Below are positions 47,840 to 56,973 of a stretch of 64,000 bases of DNA, one piece after another (positions within the stretch are counted from its first letter, which is position 1; every line of letters begins with the position of its first letter). The translations under genes and the position numbers were made by a program. The notes beneath the pieces are model-generated. The model saw only the letters and a program-made list of their open reading frames with translations. It had not been told where the DNA came from and ran no database searches. Source of the DNA: Polyangiaceae bacterium (GTDB lineage Bacteria; Myxococcota_A; Polyangia; Polyangiales; Polyangiaceae); the NCBI GenBank assembly GCA_029266615.1, contig JAQSWN010000031.1, positions 43,915 through 107,914 of the forward strand, given 5' to 3'.

Positions 47840-49021
47840 ATGCCGACCCTCATCAAGAGCGAAGGCGTGCCGATCCGACTTTGGGCGAGCCCCCATCAAG
47901 TCGAGCCGGCCGCTCTAAAGCAGCTAAAGAACGTAGCAAGCCTGCCGTGGGTGGTACACCACCTGGCCGTCATGCCGGACGTGCACGTCGGCCGGGGCGC
48001 CACCGTGGGCTCGGTCATCGCCATGCGCGGTGCGGTTGCGCCGGCGGCCGTGGGCGTGGACATCGGCTGCGGCATGAGCGCGGTCAAGACCAGCCTCAAC
48101 GCCTCCCACCTTCCCGATAACCTCAAGGAGCTACGCCTCGCCTTCGAGGAAACGGTGCCGGTGGGAGCACGTCAGCACGTGGCGCCAGTTTGGTCCCGAA
48201 GCGACGCGCTTCGTGCCCGCGTCGAGTCCCTCCTGGAAGCGTTCACGACACTGGAGCCGGAGGTGCAGCGCTACCTCGGTCGCCTTCAGCTGCAGCTCGG
48301 CACGCTCGGCGGGGGCAACCACTTCATCGAGCTGTGCGTGGACGCTGACGAAGCGATATGGCTCATGCTGCACTCCGGAAGCCGCTTCATCGGCGCCGCA
48401 CTGGCCGGCCTGCATCAAACGCGCGCAGCCAAGCTGCAGCACAATCGCGCGCTCGCGGATCCGGAGCTCGCCGTCTTTTTAGCGGGCACGGCGCCGTTTC
48501 AAGACTATCGTCGCGCCCTTTATTGGGCCCAGACGTACGCGGCGCTGAATCGGGCGCTCATGGTGGAGCGCTTGCAAGCCCGGCTCGCGGAGCGGTTCCG
48601 GGGCGTGAGCTTCGAGCGACCCATCAGCTGCCACCACAACTACGTCGCGGAGGAGTGCCATTTTGGAGAGGAGTTGTGGGTCACGCGCAAGGGTGCAATC
48701 CGTGCCGGGCTCGGCGAGCTCGGCATCATTCCCGGGTCCATGGGAACGCGGTCGTTCATCGTGCGCGGCCGAGGCAACCTCCTGTCGTACGAGTCGGCTT
48801 CGCACGGCGCAGGCCGGCGGATGAGCCGCAGCGAGGCGAGGCGCGCTTTCTCGGTCGCGGATTTGGCGCGCCAAACCGCGGGCGTGGAGTGCCGAAAGGA
48901 CCGCGGCGTCCTGGACGAAGCCCCCAAGGCCTACAAGGACATCCGCCGGGTGATGGCCGAGCAGGAAGACTTGGTCGAGATCGTGGCGGAGCTCAAACAA
49001 GTAGTGTGCGTGAAGGGCTAG
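47840..49021 (+). CDS. rtcB: RtcB-type RNA ligase
   Basis: 393 residues, near the size of short bacterial RtcB proteins. Motifs: MPDVHVG and GAVAPAAVGVDIGCGM (metal-binding C and D), GTLGGGNHFIE, HSGSR, ISCHHNYV, GIIPGSMGTRSFIV and SHGAGR, which carries the histidine that takes GMP. RtcB seals RNA with 2',3'-cyclic phosphate and 5'-OH ends, using GTP and manganese, in RNA repair or tRNA splicing. No RtcA or RtcR gene is near. It is 2 bases downstream of rbfA. Confidence 0.92.
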   Translation: MPTLIKSEGVPIRLWASPHQVEPAALKQLKNVASLPWVVHHLAVMPDVHVGRGATVGSVIAMRGAVAPAAVGVDIGCGMSAVKTSLNASHLPDNLKELRLAFEETVPVGARQHVAPVWSRSDALRARVESLLEAFTTLEPEVQRYLGRLQLQLGTLGGGNHFIELCVDADEAIWLMLHSGSRFIGAALAGLHQTRAAKLQHNRALADPELAVFLAGTAPFQDYRRALYWAQTYAALNRALMVERLQARLAERFRGVSFERPISCHHNYVAEECHFGEELWVTRKGAIRAGLGELGIIPGSMGTRSFIVRGRGNLLSYESASHGAGRRMSRSEARRAFSVADLARQTAGVECRKDRGVLDEAPKAYKDIRRVMAEQEDLVEIVAELKQVVCVKG

Positions 49022-49029
49022 GCTAGGCC

Positions 49030-50160
49030 TTGCGGCGCGCGGCGCCGTCATTTAGGTTCCGCGCGCCCTTGATTTACCGAACTTTCCGCGCCTTCTTGTT
49101 CGCGCTCAGCGCCGAAACCGCGCATCGGCTCACCCTCGGGTCGCTGCGCGTGCTCTCTTTCGTCCCGGGCATGCTCGCGCTGCTCCGGGCGCTCTTCGGC
49201 GTGTCGGATCCGCGGCTGCGCCTGCGCGCCATGGGTTTGGACCTTGCGTCCCCCGTCGGCCTGGCCGCGGGACTCGACAAAGACGCCGAGGTGTTCGAGG
49301 CGTTCGGCGCGCTCGGCTTCGCGTTCGTGGAGATTGGCACCGTCACTTCCCTGGCTCAGCCCGGCAATCCACGCCCCCGCTTGTTTCGGCTACCGCGCGA
49401 CCGAGCGCTGCTCAACCGCATGGGCTTCAACAATCACGGCGCGGCGGCGGCGGCGAAGCGCCTAGCTAGTCCCCGGCGCACGCTCGTCGGTGCCAACATC
49501 GGTCGCAGTAAAGTGACGCCGAACGACGCCGCGGTCGCGGACTACGTCAGGAGCGCGGAGCTCTTGGCGTCGCACGCAGACTACATGGTCGTCAACGTGA
49601 GCTCACCCAACACGCCGTCCCTTCGGGAGCTGCAGGCGGTCGAGTCGCTGCGGCCCCTCATCAGCGGTGTTCAGCAGGCCATTTTGCGTGCGGCGCCCAC
49701 CCGCGCCGTACCGCTCTTGCTCAAGGTCGCGCCGGATCTGCACGACGACGACCTGGACGCGATCGCGGACTTGGCGCTCGAGCTCGGGATTGCCGGTATC
49801 ATCGCCACCAACACGACGATCGGCCGCGGCGGCTTGCAGACACCGCCGCGTGAGGTCGAAGCCCTGGGCAACGGCGGGCTCTCCGGAGCGCCGCTCAAGG
49901 AAAGAAGCTTGCAAGTGCTACGGCGCCTGCGCCGTCGCGTCGGCAACCGACTGTTGCTCGTCGGCGCGGGCGGCATTGAAACCGCCGAAGACGCTTGGCA
50001 GCGCATCCGCGCGGGGGCCACCTTGGTGCAGGTCTATTCGGCATTGGTTTACGACGGTCCGAGCTTGCCGAGCGGCATCGCGCGGGGTTTGGCGGAGCGC
50101 GTTTCGAGTGCAGGGCTCTCGAACATTTCCGACGCTATTGGCATCGACGCCCGAGATTAG
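49030..50160 (+). CDS. pyrD: Dihydroorotate dehydrogenase, class 2 (quinone-linked)
   Basis: 376 residues from a TTG at 49030; another TTG at 49069 gives the more usual N-terminus ([21 protein letters not shown]). The membrane-associating N-terminal helices and FMN barrel motifs mark class 2: [64 protein letters not shown] with the catalytic Ser, and [36 protein letters not shown] end. It oxidises dihydroorotate in pyrimidine synthesis and passes electrons to quinone. It starts 9 bases after rtcB and may share the transcript. Confidence 0.93.
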   Translation: MRRAAPSFRFRAPLIYRTFRAFLFALSAETAHRLTLGSLRVLSFVPGMLALLRALFGVSDPRLRLRAMGLDLASPVGLAAGLDKDAEVFEAFGALGFAFVEIGTVTSLAQPGNPRPRLFRLPRDRALLNRMGFNNHGAAAAAKRLASPRRTLVGANIGRSKVTPNDAAVADYVRSAELLASHADYMVVNVSSPNTPSLRELQAVESLRPLISGVQQAILRAAPTRAVPLLLKVAPDLHDDDLDAIADLALELGIAGIIATNTTIGRGGLQTPPREVEALGNGGLSGAPLKERSLQVLRRLRRRVGNRLLLVGAGGIETAEDAWQRIRAGATLVQVYSALVYDGPSLPSGIARGLAERVSSAGLSNISDAIGIDARD

Positions 50161-50244
50161 CATTCACCGCCTGAGGATGAGGATGAGGACGCGAACGCGG
50201 GTTCCGGATCTGGAATCGGTTCCAGGTTCTGCTACGTTCGTGAC

Positions 50245-51195
50245 ATGCCCGAGGTTTCGTCCGTCCGCGCGCTCTCGCTAGTCTCCACTCTGGCGCTCGC
50301 CGTTTCCATTGCGGCTTGTGACTCCGGCAGCTCCTACGACGAGCTGATGAACGAGGGCGGTACGCCGCCCTCTACAGGCGGCACGGGCATGAGCGCGGTC
50401 GGCGGCGGCGGAAGTGGCACCCCCGCGACTCCCACTCCCGTCACTCCTGCCCCCGCAACCGTACTTCCAACCCTGTTCGGCACGCCGATGCAGGTCGGCC
50501 AGGGCAATACGTCGGACCGCTGGAACAAGGCGGACGTGAAGCGAAACGACGTCAACTATTTCTTCATGGCCAACGGTTGGGGCCCCAAGTTCGAGTCGCA
50601 GACGGTCAGCTGGCTCGGCACCTCCTTCAGCGTGGACGCGATGGAGGGCAAGCGTGGGGACGGCTACGAGCCCGCCTCCTACCCGACCGTGTTCTGCGGC
50701 GTTTACTCGGACTCCCGGTCCGGAGCTTGTGGCCTGCCCAAGGCTGTCTCGGCGCTCGCGTCGCTGCGCACTGGGTGGCGCTGGAACGCGGGCGGAAACG
50801 CCGGCCAATACAACGCCGCTTATGATATCTGGCTTTCGACCAGCGCGGACATCAGCGGCCACAGCTCATTCCTCATGGTGTGGCTGCGCGATCCGCCGGG
50901 TCAGCAGCCCGCGGGGCAGAAGCGCGTCAACAACATCGCGGTCACCAACGCGCCCGGCTTCTGGAACATCTGGGTCGGCGTGGTCGGCGGCAAGCCGTGC
51001 ATCAGCTACGTGCGGGCAGAGGGGCAGGACTCGCCCGAGCTCGAAATCGACGCCATGGACTTCATACGGGACGCCGCGGCCCGGGCCATCGACTTGCCCG
51101 GGAGCACCGTGCTCAGCGTAGCCGTCGGCTTCGAGATCTGGGCCGGTCCCGTCGCGGGTCTGAAGAGCGAGGACTTCTATGTGCAGGCCCAGTAG
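50245..51195 (+). CDS. GH12-like lipoprotein without catalytic nucleophile
   Basis: 316 residues. The signal peptide ends in SIAAC (lipidated C25), then a Gly/Pro/Thr-rich linker to about 75. The rest resembles GH12 endoglucanases: NAAYDIWLS (190-198), SSFLMVWLRDPPGQQPAG (207-224) and the C-terminal VAVGFEIWAGPVAGLKSEDF with the presumed acid/base E297. In GH12 the nucleophile Glu is two residues before the Met of the MxW motif; here this position is Phe (F209). It may bind glucans or related polymers without cutting them, or use another residue. Alignment is by eye. Confidence 0.68.
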   Translation: MPEVSSVRALSLVSTLALAVSIAACDSGSSYDELMNEGGTPPSTGGTGMSAVGGGGSGTPATPTPVTPAPATVLPTLFGTPMQVGQGNTSDRWNKADVKRNDVNYFFMANGWGPKFESQTVSWLGTSFSVDAMEGKRGDGYEPASYPTVFCGVYSDSRSGACGLPKAVSALASLRTGWRWNAGGNAGQYNAAYDIWLSTSADISGHSSFLMVWLRDPPGQQPAGQKRVNNIAVTNAPGFWNIWVGVVGGKPCISYVRAEGQDSPELEIDAMDFIRDAAARAIDLPGSTVLSVAVGFEIWAGPVAGLKSEDFYVQAQ

Positions 51196-51276
51196 CGCCG
51201 TATTTTTGCCCGGCTCGCGCGCCTTCTCCCAGCTCGTTTGACAGCGCGGAGCCCGACAACTACGGCTCCCTCTCGC

Positions 51277-52080
51277 ATGAATCCGATGGAGCTTCGTGGT
51301 CGCTGGGTGCTGGTTACGGGCGCTTCTTCCGGCCTCGGCCGAGAGATGGCCAAGATACTGGCCGTCAAGTACGGCGCGAACCTGCTCATCGTCGCGCGGC
51401 GCGAAGATCGCCTACGTGAGGTGAAAGCCGAGCTCGAGCAGAGCGGGGGCGTGAAGGTCGAGACCTGCGTCGCCGACCTCTCCAAGCTGGAAGACGTGGA
51501 CCGCGTCATCACCTCCGCCACCGAAGGGCGCGCGCTCTACGGCGCGATTCTCAATGCGGGCGTGACGCATTTCGGCCCGTTCGAGAAGCTCTCCTGGGAC
51601 GCGTTCCGCAGCATGCTGGACACGAACGTCGTTGCGACCGTCCGCTTGACGACCGCGCTGATCCCTCACTTGGAGACGCAAGGCGGCGGCTTGATGATCG
51701 TCTCCAGCATGGCCGGGCTCCACCCCGTGCCCTACCAGTCGCACTACTCGGCGACCAAAGCCTTCCTGGTGCACTTCGGCGTCACGCTGTGGCACGAGCT
51801 TCGAGGGCGCAACGTCTCGATCACCAGCTACGCCCCGAGCGGGGTCGTGAGCGAAATGACGGCCGGAGACAGCTTCACCCCTCTTAGGCGCTGGCTCATG
51901 CCCGTCGAGCAGGCGGCGAACGAAGGCGTCGAGGCCTTTCGGACCCGCAAGTACGTGCATATCTCGGGGTTCAGCAACCGAGTCGGTAGCGTCTTCGCGC
52001 GGATGTTACCGCAGCGATTGGCGACCTCGCTCGTAGCCGCGCAGTACCGCAGCGCGCTGAAGAAGCACAGCAGCCCCTGA
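51277..52080 (+). CDS. Short-chain dehydrogenase/reductase
   Basis: 267 residues from the ATG at 51277. The classical SDR pattern is complete: cofactor loop TGASSGLG (14-21), NAG motif at 93-95 in LNAGV, catalytic S143/S144, Y157 and K161 (YSATK). The A-R-R at 40-42 after the second strand suggests NADP(H) preference. The substrate is unknown. It follows the GH12-like gene by about 80 bases and is tail-to-tail with the App1-type gene (7-base gap). Confidence 0.9.
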   Translation: MNPMELRGRWVLVTGASSGLGREMAKILAVKYGANLLIVARREDRLREVKAELEQSGGVKVETCVADLSKLEDVDRVITSATEGRALYGAILNAGVTHFGPFEKLSWDAFRSMLDTNVVATVRLTTALIPHLETQGGGLMIVSSMAGLHPVPYQSHYSATKAFLVHFGVTLWHELRGRNVSITSYAPSGVVSEMTAGDSFTPLRRWLMPVEQAANEGVEAFRTRKYVHISGFSNRVGSVFARMLPQRLATSLVAAQYRSALKKHSSP

Positions 52081-52087
52081 GCTTCGC

Positions 52088-53200
52088 CTAACGAGCGAAG
52101 CCGCGCTCCCGGGCGTGCTGCAGCGCAAGCTCGGCGTGGTCGACCCACAGCATCTCCGTTCCTAGCTCGGCGGCGCGCCGGCACAGCTCGTCTCTCGGGG
52201 CGTGACGCGCCCGCTTGCCGTGGAGGTCGCGGATGTAGATGGCGCGAACGCGTTTGGGATGCCTCCGCGCGGTCTCCAGATAGATGTCCGGGTCGCGCTC
52301 CCCGCTGTCGCCGATCAAGATGAACGGCAGCCTAGGGTAGGTCTGCAGCAGGCTCTCTACCGCCGCAGATTTGTGGTCGAGCGGAGGAGCTTCATGCAAC
52401 CCAATGTCCCGCAGCAGGAGGGGGCCGCGGGGCAGCTCGTGATGGTCCATGAAGTCCACCAAGAAGTCGTAGAGGTTCCACGGGCTCTTCGAGACGTAAA
52501 ATACGGGGTTATTGGCGTGGCCGGTCGCGCCTGCCGTAAGCGCGCGATAGAGCTCGCTCGTACCCTCGAACGGCATACGCGTGTAGGCGCTGCCGACCAG
52601 GGTGACCCAGATCATCTTCAGGGTTTGGGTGACGTGAGTCTGCAGCACCGTGTCGTCGATATCGCTGATGATGCCGAGCTCCGCGTCCGCCGTGGGCACC
52701 AAGATTTCGGCGGTGGCGCGCGCGGGTTGCAAGCCGCGCACCGGCGCCGCAATCAGCTGCACCTCCGCCGTCTTCCACTCTCCCGCACCTTCCAACTCCG
52801 GCGCCGTGAGCGTAACGTCGAAGTAGCCTTCGTCGTCCGTGACGCCTTCGGCGCTGTTCAGGCCGAGCTGCGCCCGCACGGATACTTCCGGCACTTCGTT
52901 CGAGCTGAAGCGCCGCAGCATGCGCCGGAAGTTACGCCAGCGGCTGTCTTGCGGCAGTGAGCGCTCGAGCACCGACGCTTCCAAAACGCGACCGCGCACC
53001 AGCGCGCGATCTGCCGTGCCGAAGCTGCGATACGGCACGACCTGAACCGGACCCAGGCTGCCGTACCGACGACGAAGCCCCCACACGACGCGGTCGAGCA
53101 GCAGCTCGAGCCGCGATAGCGCGCGCACCGCGAGCGCCGTCGCGCGCTGGTAGCGCCGAACGGTGCGTGTGTGCGGCCGGTCCTCGTTGGCTTCGGTCAT
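52088..53200 (-). CDS. App1-family phosphatase (DUF2183)
   Basis: 370 residues. The C-terminal half (about 170-350) is a HAD-type phosphatase with SDIDDTV (D180, D182), KSPWNLYDFLVDF and LIGDSGERDPDIY, matching the yeast App1 phosphatidate phosphatase domain. The N-terminal half (50-165) has a beta-sandwich accessory part. It may dephosphorylate phosphatidate, but bacterial substrates are not settled. It starts 11 bases from the divergent YiiX-like gene, so the promoters must overlap each other's coding regions. Confidence 0.85.
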   Translation of the reverse strand: MTEANEDRPHTRTVRRYQRATALAVRALSRLELLLDRVVWGLRRRYGSLGPVQVVPYRSFGTADRALVRGRVLEASVLERSLPQDSRWRNFRRMLRRFSSNEVPEVSVRAQLGLNSAEGVTDDEGYFDVTLTAPELEGAGEWKTAEVQLIAAPVRGLQPARATAEILVPTADAELGIISDIDDTVLQTHVTQTLKMIWVTLVGSAYTRMPFEGTSELYRALTAGATGHANNPVFYVSKSPWNLYDFLVDFMDHHELPRGPLLLRDIGLHEAPPLDHKSAAVESLLQTYPRLPFILIGDSGERDPDIYLETARRHPKRVRAIYIRDLHGKRARHAPRDELCRRAAELGTEMLWVDHAELALQHARERGFAR

Positions 53201-53211
53201 GCCTAGCTTTC

Positions 53212-54843
53212 GTGTATAGTGCCTCGCTCAGCGTGGCAATTCTCCCGTTCGCTCGGCGCAAGCTCCTTTACGGTGCAGCCGCGCTTGCCGCGGGCTCCGC
53301 GGCCGGCGTAGCGCTCTGGCCCGCGGGCGAAGAGCGCGCCGCTTACCCGTTCGCCGGCAGCGCGCTCTCCGGCGTAGACCCACTCTGGAGCGTCCCGCCC
53401 GAGTTGCTGCTGTCCGCGACGAGCGAAGACGCCTCGCGTGTGCTCGAGCTCCTCCCACGGCTGGAGAGCGCGACCGCGCGGCTGGAGACGCTCGAACCAA
53501 GACTCGCGAACGGGAAGGCGGGAGAGCTGAGCGGGGACGATCGCCAGACTCTGCGCGAAGCGTGGTGGCAGCTGTTCGAGCCGATTCTCGCGGTAGATGA
53601 GCTGAAGAGTCGCTACGCCGGCTGGTATGGGCTTTCGTACGCACGTCACGCGCGCCTGCACGCCCGCGCGTTCGCGCTCAGCTTCACCGCGCTGTGTGCC
53701 CAGGTTGACGCCGGCTTGCGAATTCTTGCCGCCGTGGGCGGTAAGCCGCTCTTGCCGGCGTTGTTCGACGAAGCCATGCCGCAGCTCGGCTTGCCCGCGC
53801 GCACCTTCAGCGGTCTGCGCAAGCAGCTGGGCCGCGCCCGAGACTTGTTCCTCGTGCCTCTCGGCGCTCACTGGTACGACCGTTGGATCGCACCGCACCT
53901 CACGCTGGACGCAGGCTTCACTCCCCTGAGCAAAGCGCTGGAGTCCGAACGGGGCCGCGCGCTTTCCCGGGTCCTGAAGCCAACGAGCGACGGCGTCACC
54001 AACGAGCTCAGCGTCGTCCGTAACGCCCTGTTTTCACGCTGGTTCCCGGTTCAGAAGAACCTCGCGACGTGGGCGGGAGACACGCGCGTGGCTCGCAAAG
54101 ACCGCCGCCTGGTGAGCGACGCACAGGTTGCCGAGCTCAAGGCGCTCCTCGCGCCGGGGGACGTCATCGTGGAGCGCCGCAACTGGTACCTGTCGAACAT
54201 AGGGCTGCCCGGCTTCTGGCCGCACGCGGCGCTGTACGTGGGCACCCAAGCGCAAATCCTGGCCGCGCTCGGCAGCGAGCCCGACGTACGAGACGCTTAC
54301 GGTGACCTCGGCGCGCACTTCGCGGCGCGCTACCCTGCGGCTTGGCAAAGCCTGGCGGAGCGAGACCACGAAGGTCACGAGCTTACCATCATCGAAGCCG
54401 TGAGCGAGGGCGTCACCAGCGCTTCGGTGGAGCACTCGTGCGCCGCAGACTACGTGGCGGCCCTCCGACCTCGCCTGCCCGCGGTGGTGCGCGCTCGTGC
54501 CATCGAACGCGCGCTGGCCTACTGGGGGCGGCCTTACGACTTCAATTTCGACTTTGCCACCGACGACCAAGTCGTATGCTCGGAGCTGGTGGTGAAGGCC
54601 TACGAGACGACTTCGGGCCTGCGCGGTTTAGAGGTGCCCTACGTACAGCTGCTCGGGCGGCGCGCGGTGCCGCCGACGGAGCTCGTGCGCACGTTCCGCA
54701 AAGAACGAGAGAGCGCCGAGCCGCAGCTGGATTTCGTCTATTTTCTCGAGGGTCGCGAAGCCGAAAAACGCGCCGTCGTGGCCAGCGCGGAGGCACTGGC
54801 CACGACCTGTGATCGGCCCAAATGGGACATCGCGCAGCCGTAA
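53212..54843 (+). CDS. YiiX-like NlpC/P60 cysteine hydrolase, membrane-anchored
   Basis: 543 residues from a GTG at 53212 (another GTG at 53233). The N-terminus ARRKLLYGAAALAAGSAAG is a signal anchor with an Arg pair. The long N-terminal half (40-310) is helical and unfamiliar. The C-terminal half has the permuted NlpC/P60 (YiiX/YebB) catalytic residues: H338 in FWPHAALYVG and C456 in VVCSELVVKAYE. Such enzymes hydrolyse amide or ester bonds in cell-wall peptides or lipids. It is divergent from the App1-type gene, and the pairing of lipid phosphatase and possible lipid hydrolase is notable. Confidence 0.8.
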   Translation: MYSASLSVAILPFARRKLLYGAAALAAGSAAGVALWPAGEERAAYPFAGSALSGVDPLWSVPPELLLSATSEDASRVLELLPRLESATARLETLEPRLANGKAGELSGDDRQTLREAWWQLFEPILAVDELKSRYAGWYGLSYARHARLHARAFALSFTALCAQVDAGLRILAAVGGKPLLPALFDEAMPQLGLPARTFSGLRKQLGRARDLFLVPLGAHWYDRWIAPHLTLDAGFTPLSKALESERGRALSRVLKPTSDGVTNELSVVRNALFSRWFPVQKNLATWAGDTRVARKDRRLVSDAQVAELKALLAPGDVIVERRNWYLSNIGLPGFWPHAALYVGTQAQILAALGSEPDVRDAYGDLGAHFAARYPAAWQSLAERDHEGHELTIIEAVSEGVTSASVEHSCAADYVAALRPRLPAVVRARAIERALAYWGRPYDFNFDFATDDQVVCSELVVKAYETTSGLRGLEVPYVQLLGRRAVPPTELVRTFRKERESAEPQLDFVYFLEGREAEKRAVVASAEALATTCDRPKWDIAQP

Positions 54844-54844
54844 C

Positions 54845-56173
54845 TTAGGCGTCTTGCTGCGCCAAGCGCCGCGCGCGCGTTTCCTCCCAGAATCGCGCGA
54901 TGCGGGCGCGGTGGCGCTCCACGTACGCGGAGCCGACGATGAGCAGCACGCCGAGCACGCTCATACCCGCCCAACGCAGCACGTTGTCCGTGCGCGTTGC
55001 GAGCCACACCTGCACCACGAGCCCGAACAGTGCCACTGCGCTCCCGCTCAGGGTGCGGACCAGCGCTTTGACGGACGCGCCCCAAACCGCGATCGTGACC
55101 CCGACTACGATGCAACCCAGCGCCGCGACGCTGTCCAGCTCCACGATGCACGCGACGAGAGCGCTCAGCAGCGCCGTGAGGGTGGCGCCGCCGAGCAGCG
55201 CGCCTCGCGACTTGACCGCCCGCTGACTGACCATGCCGACGAGGGCCGCGATCGGCAAGCCCAAGCTCAAAATGGTGACCGTCGTCCCGACCTGGAGCGG
55301 CGCCACCACGTCCGGCCAGACACATCCCCACCCGATCGCGGCGAAAGCGGCGCAGATCCATGCGCCGGTGTCACGACGACCTGTTCCGTGAACGCCGCCC
55401 AAGAACTGAAACAGGCAAGCCGCCGCGATGAGCAGCACGCCACCGACGAACGACGTTCCTGCGTGGTAGAGGTGAAACACGCGGCCGAGCATGATGAGGG
55501 GGGCCGCGAACGGCATCGCCCGCGCGAGCTTGCCTTCGATGGTGTCCAGCCGTGCCCGCCCCGAGAAGCGACGCAGCTCGAGCCGGAGCAGGCCGATGAG
55601 CGACGCGCCCGCGAGCAGCACGACGACGAGAGGGTTCCGCACTGGCACGAGCACGAGCAGGTTAGCGACGAAGAATACGACGCTCAGCGCCCGGGCTTCG
55701 CTGCGGGCGAGCGCGATGAACGACACCACCGCCAGCGGCACGAACACCGCGAGCGTGCCTGCCACCGCCAACAACGCCGACAGCGCGTTCGGCGCGATCC
55801 ACGTCGCGTAGCTCGGAAGCACGGGCATGTCTTCCCAATGAAACTGCGAATAGACGAGGCCACCCAGCACCGCGAAGCCAACCGGCATGGTGGCGAGCAC
55901 CAGGGCCAGGAACGTGCGCGCGGAGCGCCCTTCGCGCAGGGAGAGGCCGACGAAATAGGCCGCCGCCGCGAGGAGCAGCGACTGCCCGACCAGCATGGCG
56001 TATCGGATGAGGTCGTTTCCTCCGTCCCAATGCTGCAGCATGAACGTGGAAGCCGAGCCGACGACGAGCGCGGCGCCCGCGATGCGTAGCGCCCGAGTCA
56101 AAGCGTCGGGATCGAAAGCGCGCTGGTTGTCCGTCGGCGCAGGGGTTTTCAATTCTGGCTGCACTTGGATCAC
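54845..56173 (-). CDS. Polytopic membrane protein of unknown function, downstream of pspA-like gene
   Basis: 442 residues with about 13 hydrophobic helices across the whole length; the first hydrophobic stretch is at about 27-47 and the C-terminal tail is basic (ARIARFWEETRARRL). No family recognised with confidence; it has some general likeness to DUF2157-type proteins. It overlaps the PspA-like gene by 4 bases (ATGA), so they are made together. In Psp systems the PspA protein interacts with polytopic or small membrane proteins, which this may replace; that is inference. Confidence 0.75.
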   Translation of the reverse strand: MIQVQPELKTPAPTDNQRAFDPDALTRALRIAGAALVVGSASTFMLQHWDGGNDLIRYAMLVGQSLLLAAAAYFVGLSLREGRSARTFLALVLATMPVGFAVLGGLVYSQFHWEDMPVLPSYATWIAPNALSALLAVAGTLAVFVPLAVVSFIALARSEARALSVVFFVANLLVLVPVRNPLVVVLLAGASLIGLLRLELRRFSGRARLDTIEGKLARAMPFAAPLIMLGRVFHLYHAGTSFVGGVLLIAAACLFQFLGGVHGTGRRDTGAWICAAFAAIGWGCVWPDVVAPLQVGTTVTILSLGLPIAALVGMVSQRAVKSRGALLGGATLTALLSALVACIVELDSVAALGCIVVGVTIAVWGASVKALVRTLSGSAVALFGLVVQVWLATRTDNVLRWAGMSVLGVLLIVGSAYVERHRARIARFWEETRARRLAQQDA

Positions 56174-56811
56174 GCTTCCTCCTTCAGCTCCGCGAGCTCC
56201 AGCTTGAGCGATGCCGCCTCTTCAGCGTCCAAAAACTCTTCGTCGAAGCTGTCCGTGGTCGCCACCAGGCAGCCGCTCTGGACCTCGCTCTCCGCGACGC
56301 GCGTCTCCCAGCGTTCGAAGATGCGGCCGATTTCTGCGTCCTCTACGTCACCGTGGCCCTGCGCCACACCGAAGGCTTCGGCGCGAGACTGCCGCGTGCG
56401 CATGGTATTGCGTTGCTGCCGCAGCTCCACCAACCTGCGCTCCAACGTTTGCACGTCGCGCTTGAGCTGTTGCTCGATTCGCTCGTGTTCGCTGAAGTTG
56501 GTCCGCAGCTCCGCGACGCGCGCTTCGGAGCGCTTGTGACGGCGCAGGCACTCGAGAGCGCGCGGCTCGCTTTCTTCCCTTCGCGCGCGCTCTCGCCAGC
56601 GCGTTGCCGCCTCTGCCTCTTCGGCAAGCGCGGCCTTCATGGCGCGGCCGTCGCGCTCCACGCGCAAGAGCTGCACCTTCGAGCGAGCCACCCCTTGCTC
56701 GAGCTCACGGAGCGCGCTGGAAGCTTGCGCCTCGTGGTTCTCAACTTGAACGATCATGCTGTCGATGCTGGCCACGAAGCCGTGGGTCCAGCGCTTGATA
56801 CGCGCCATCAT
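56170..56811 (-). CDS. PspA/IM30-like coiled-coil protein
   Basis: 213 residues from the ATG at 56811 (ATG ATG; GGAG 6 bases before). Nearly all helix: an N-terminal amphipathic stretch MMARIKRWTHGFVASIDSM, then coiled coil to about 160, with patterns like ALAEEAEAATRWRERARR and RTNFSEHERIEQQLKRDVQTLERR seen in PspA and IM30. The C-terminal 50 residues are acidic. PspA binds stressed inner membrane and inhibits its activator. A candidate sigma-54 promoter precedes it and a sigma-54 activator gene is divergent, as in pspF-pspA. Similarity is moderate and by eye. Confidence 0.7.
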   Translation of the reverse strand: MMARIKRWTHGFVASIDSMIVQVENHEAQASSALRELEQGVARSKVQLLRVERDGRAMKAALAEEAEAATRWRERARREESEPRALECLRRHKRSEARVAELRTNFSEHERIEQQLKRDVQTLERRLVELRQQRNTMRTRQSRAEAFGVAQGHGDVEDAEIGRIFERWETRVAESEVQSGCLVATTDSFDEEFLDAEEAASLKLELAELKEEA

Positions 56812-56853
56812 GTTTTCTCCCGAAGCTCCACTGCGGAGCCTTGACCGCCCGTT

Positions 56854-56870
56854 AAGCAAACTTTGCGCCG
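56854..56870 (-). promoter_or_regulatory. Candidate sigma-54 promoter for the pspA-like operon
   Basis: Minus strand reads CGGCGCAAAGTTTGCTT: GG and GC are 10 bases apart as needed for -24/-12, and TTGCT matches the -12 consensus. Two positions differ from TGGCAC. Start of transcription would be near 56844, 33 bases before the ATG at 56811. An AT-rich stretch (about 56896-56922) upstream could bind a bending protein. Confidence 0.65.
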
Positions 56871-56937
56871 CTCGCCCGTGAGACCCACAAACCTTTGAAA
56901 TTACTAAATTTTTTGGATGAACACGCCAGGCCGATGA

Positions 56938-56962
56938 GTACATACTACCGACAGTGCTGTAC
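56938..56962. promoter_or_regulatory. Inverted repeat near the activator start
   Basis: GTACA and TGTAC separated by 15 bases, 12 bases before the activator ATG at 56974 and about 70 bases upstream of the sigma-54 promoter. The two-turn spacing fits a dimeric activator site and could serve for autoregulation or enhancer binding. Confidence 0.4.
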
Positions 56963-56973
56963 ATTAGGGCGAC

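Noticed and set aside
50161..50235. GAGGAT and GGTTCC short repeats before the GH12-like gene
   Set aside because: Only two or three imperfect copies; could be chance.
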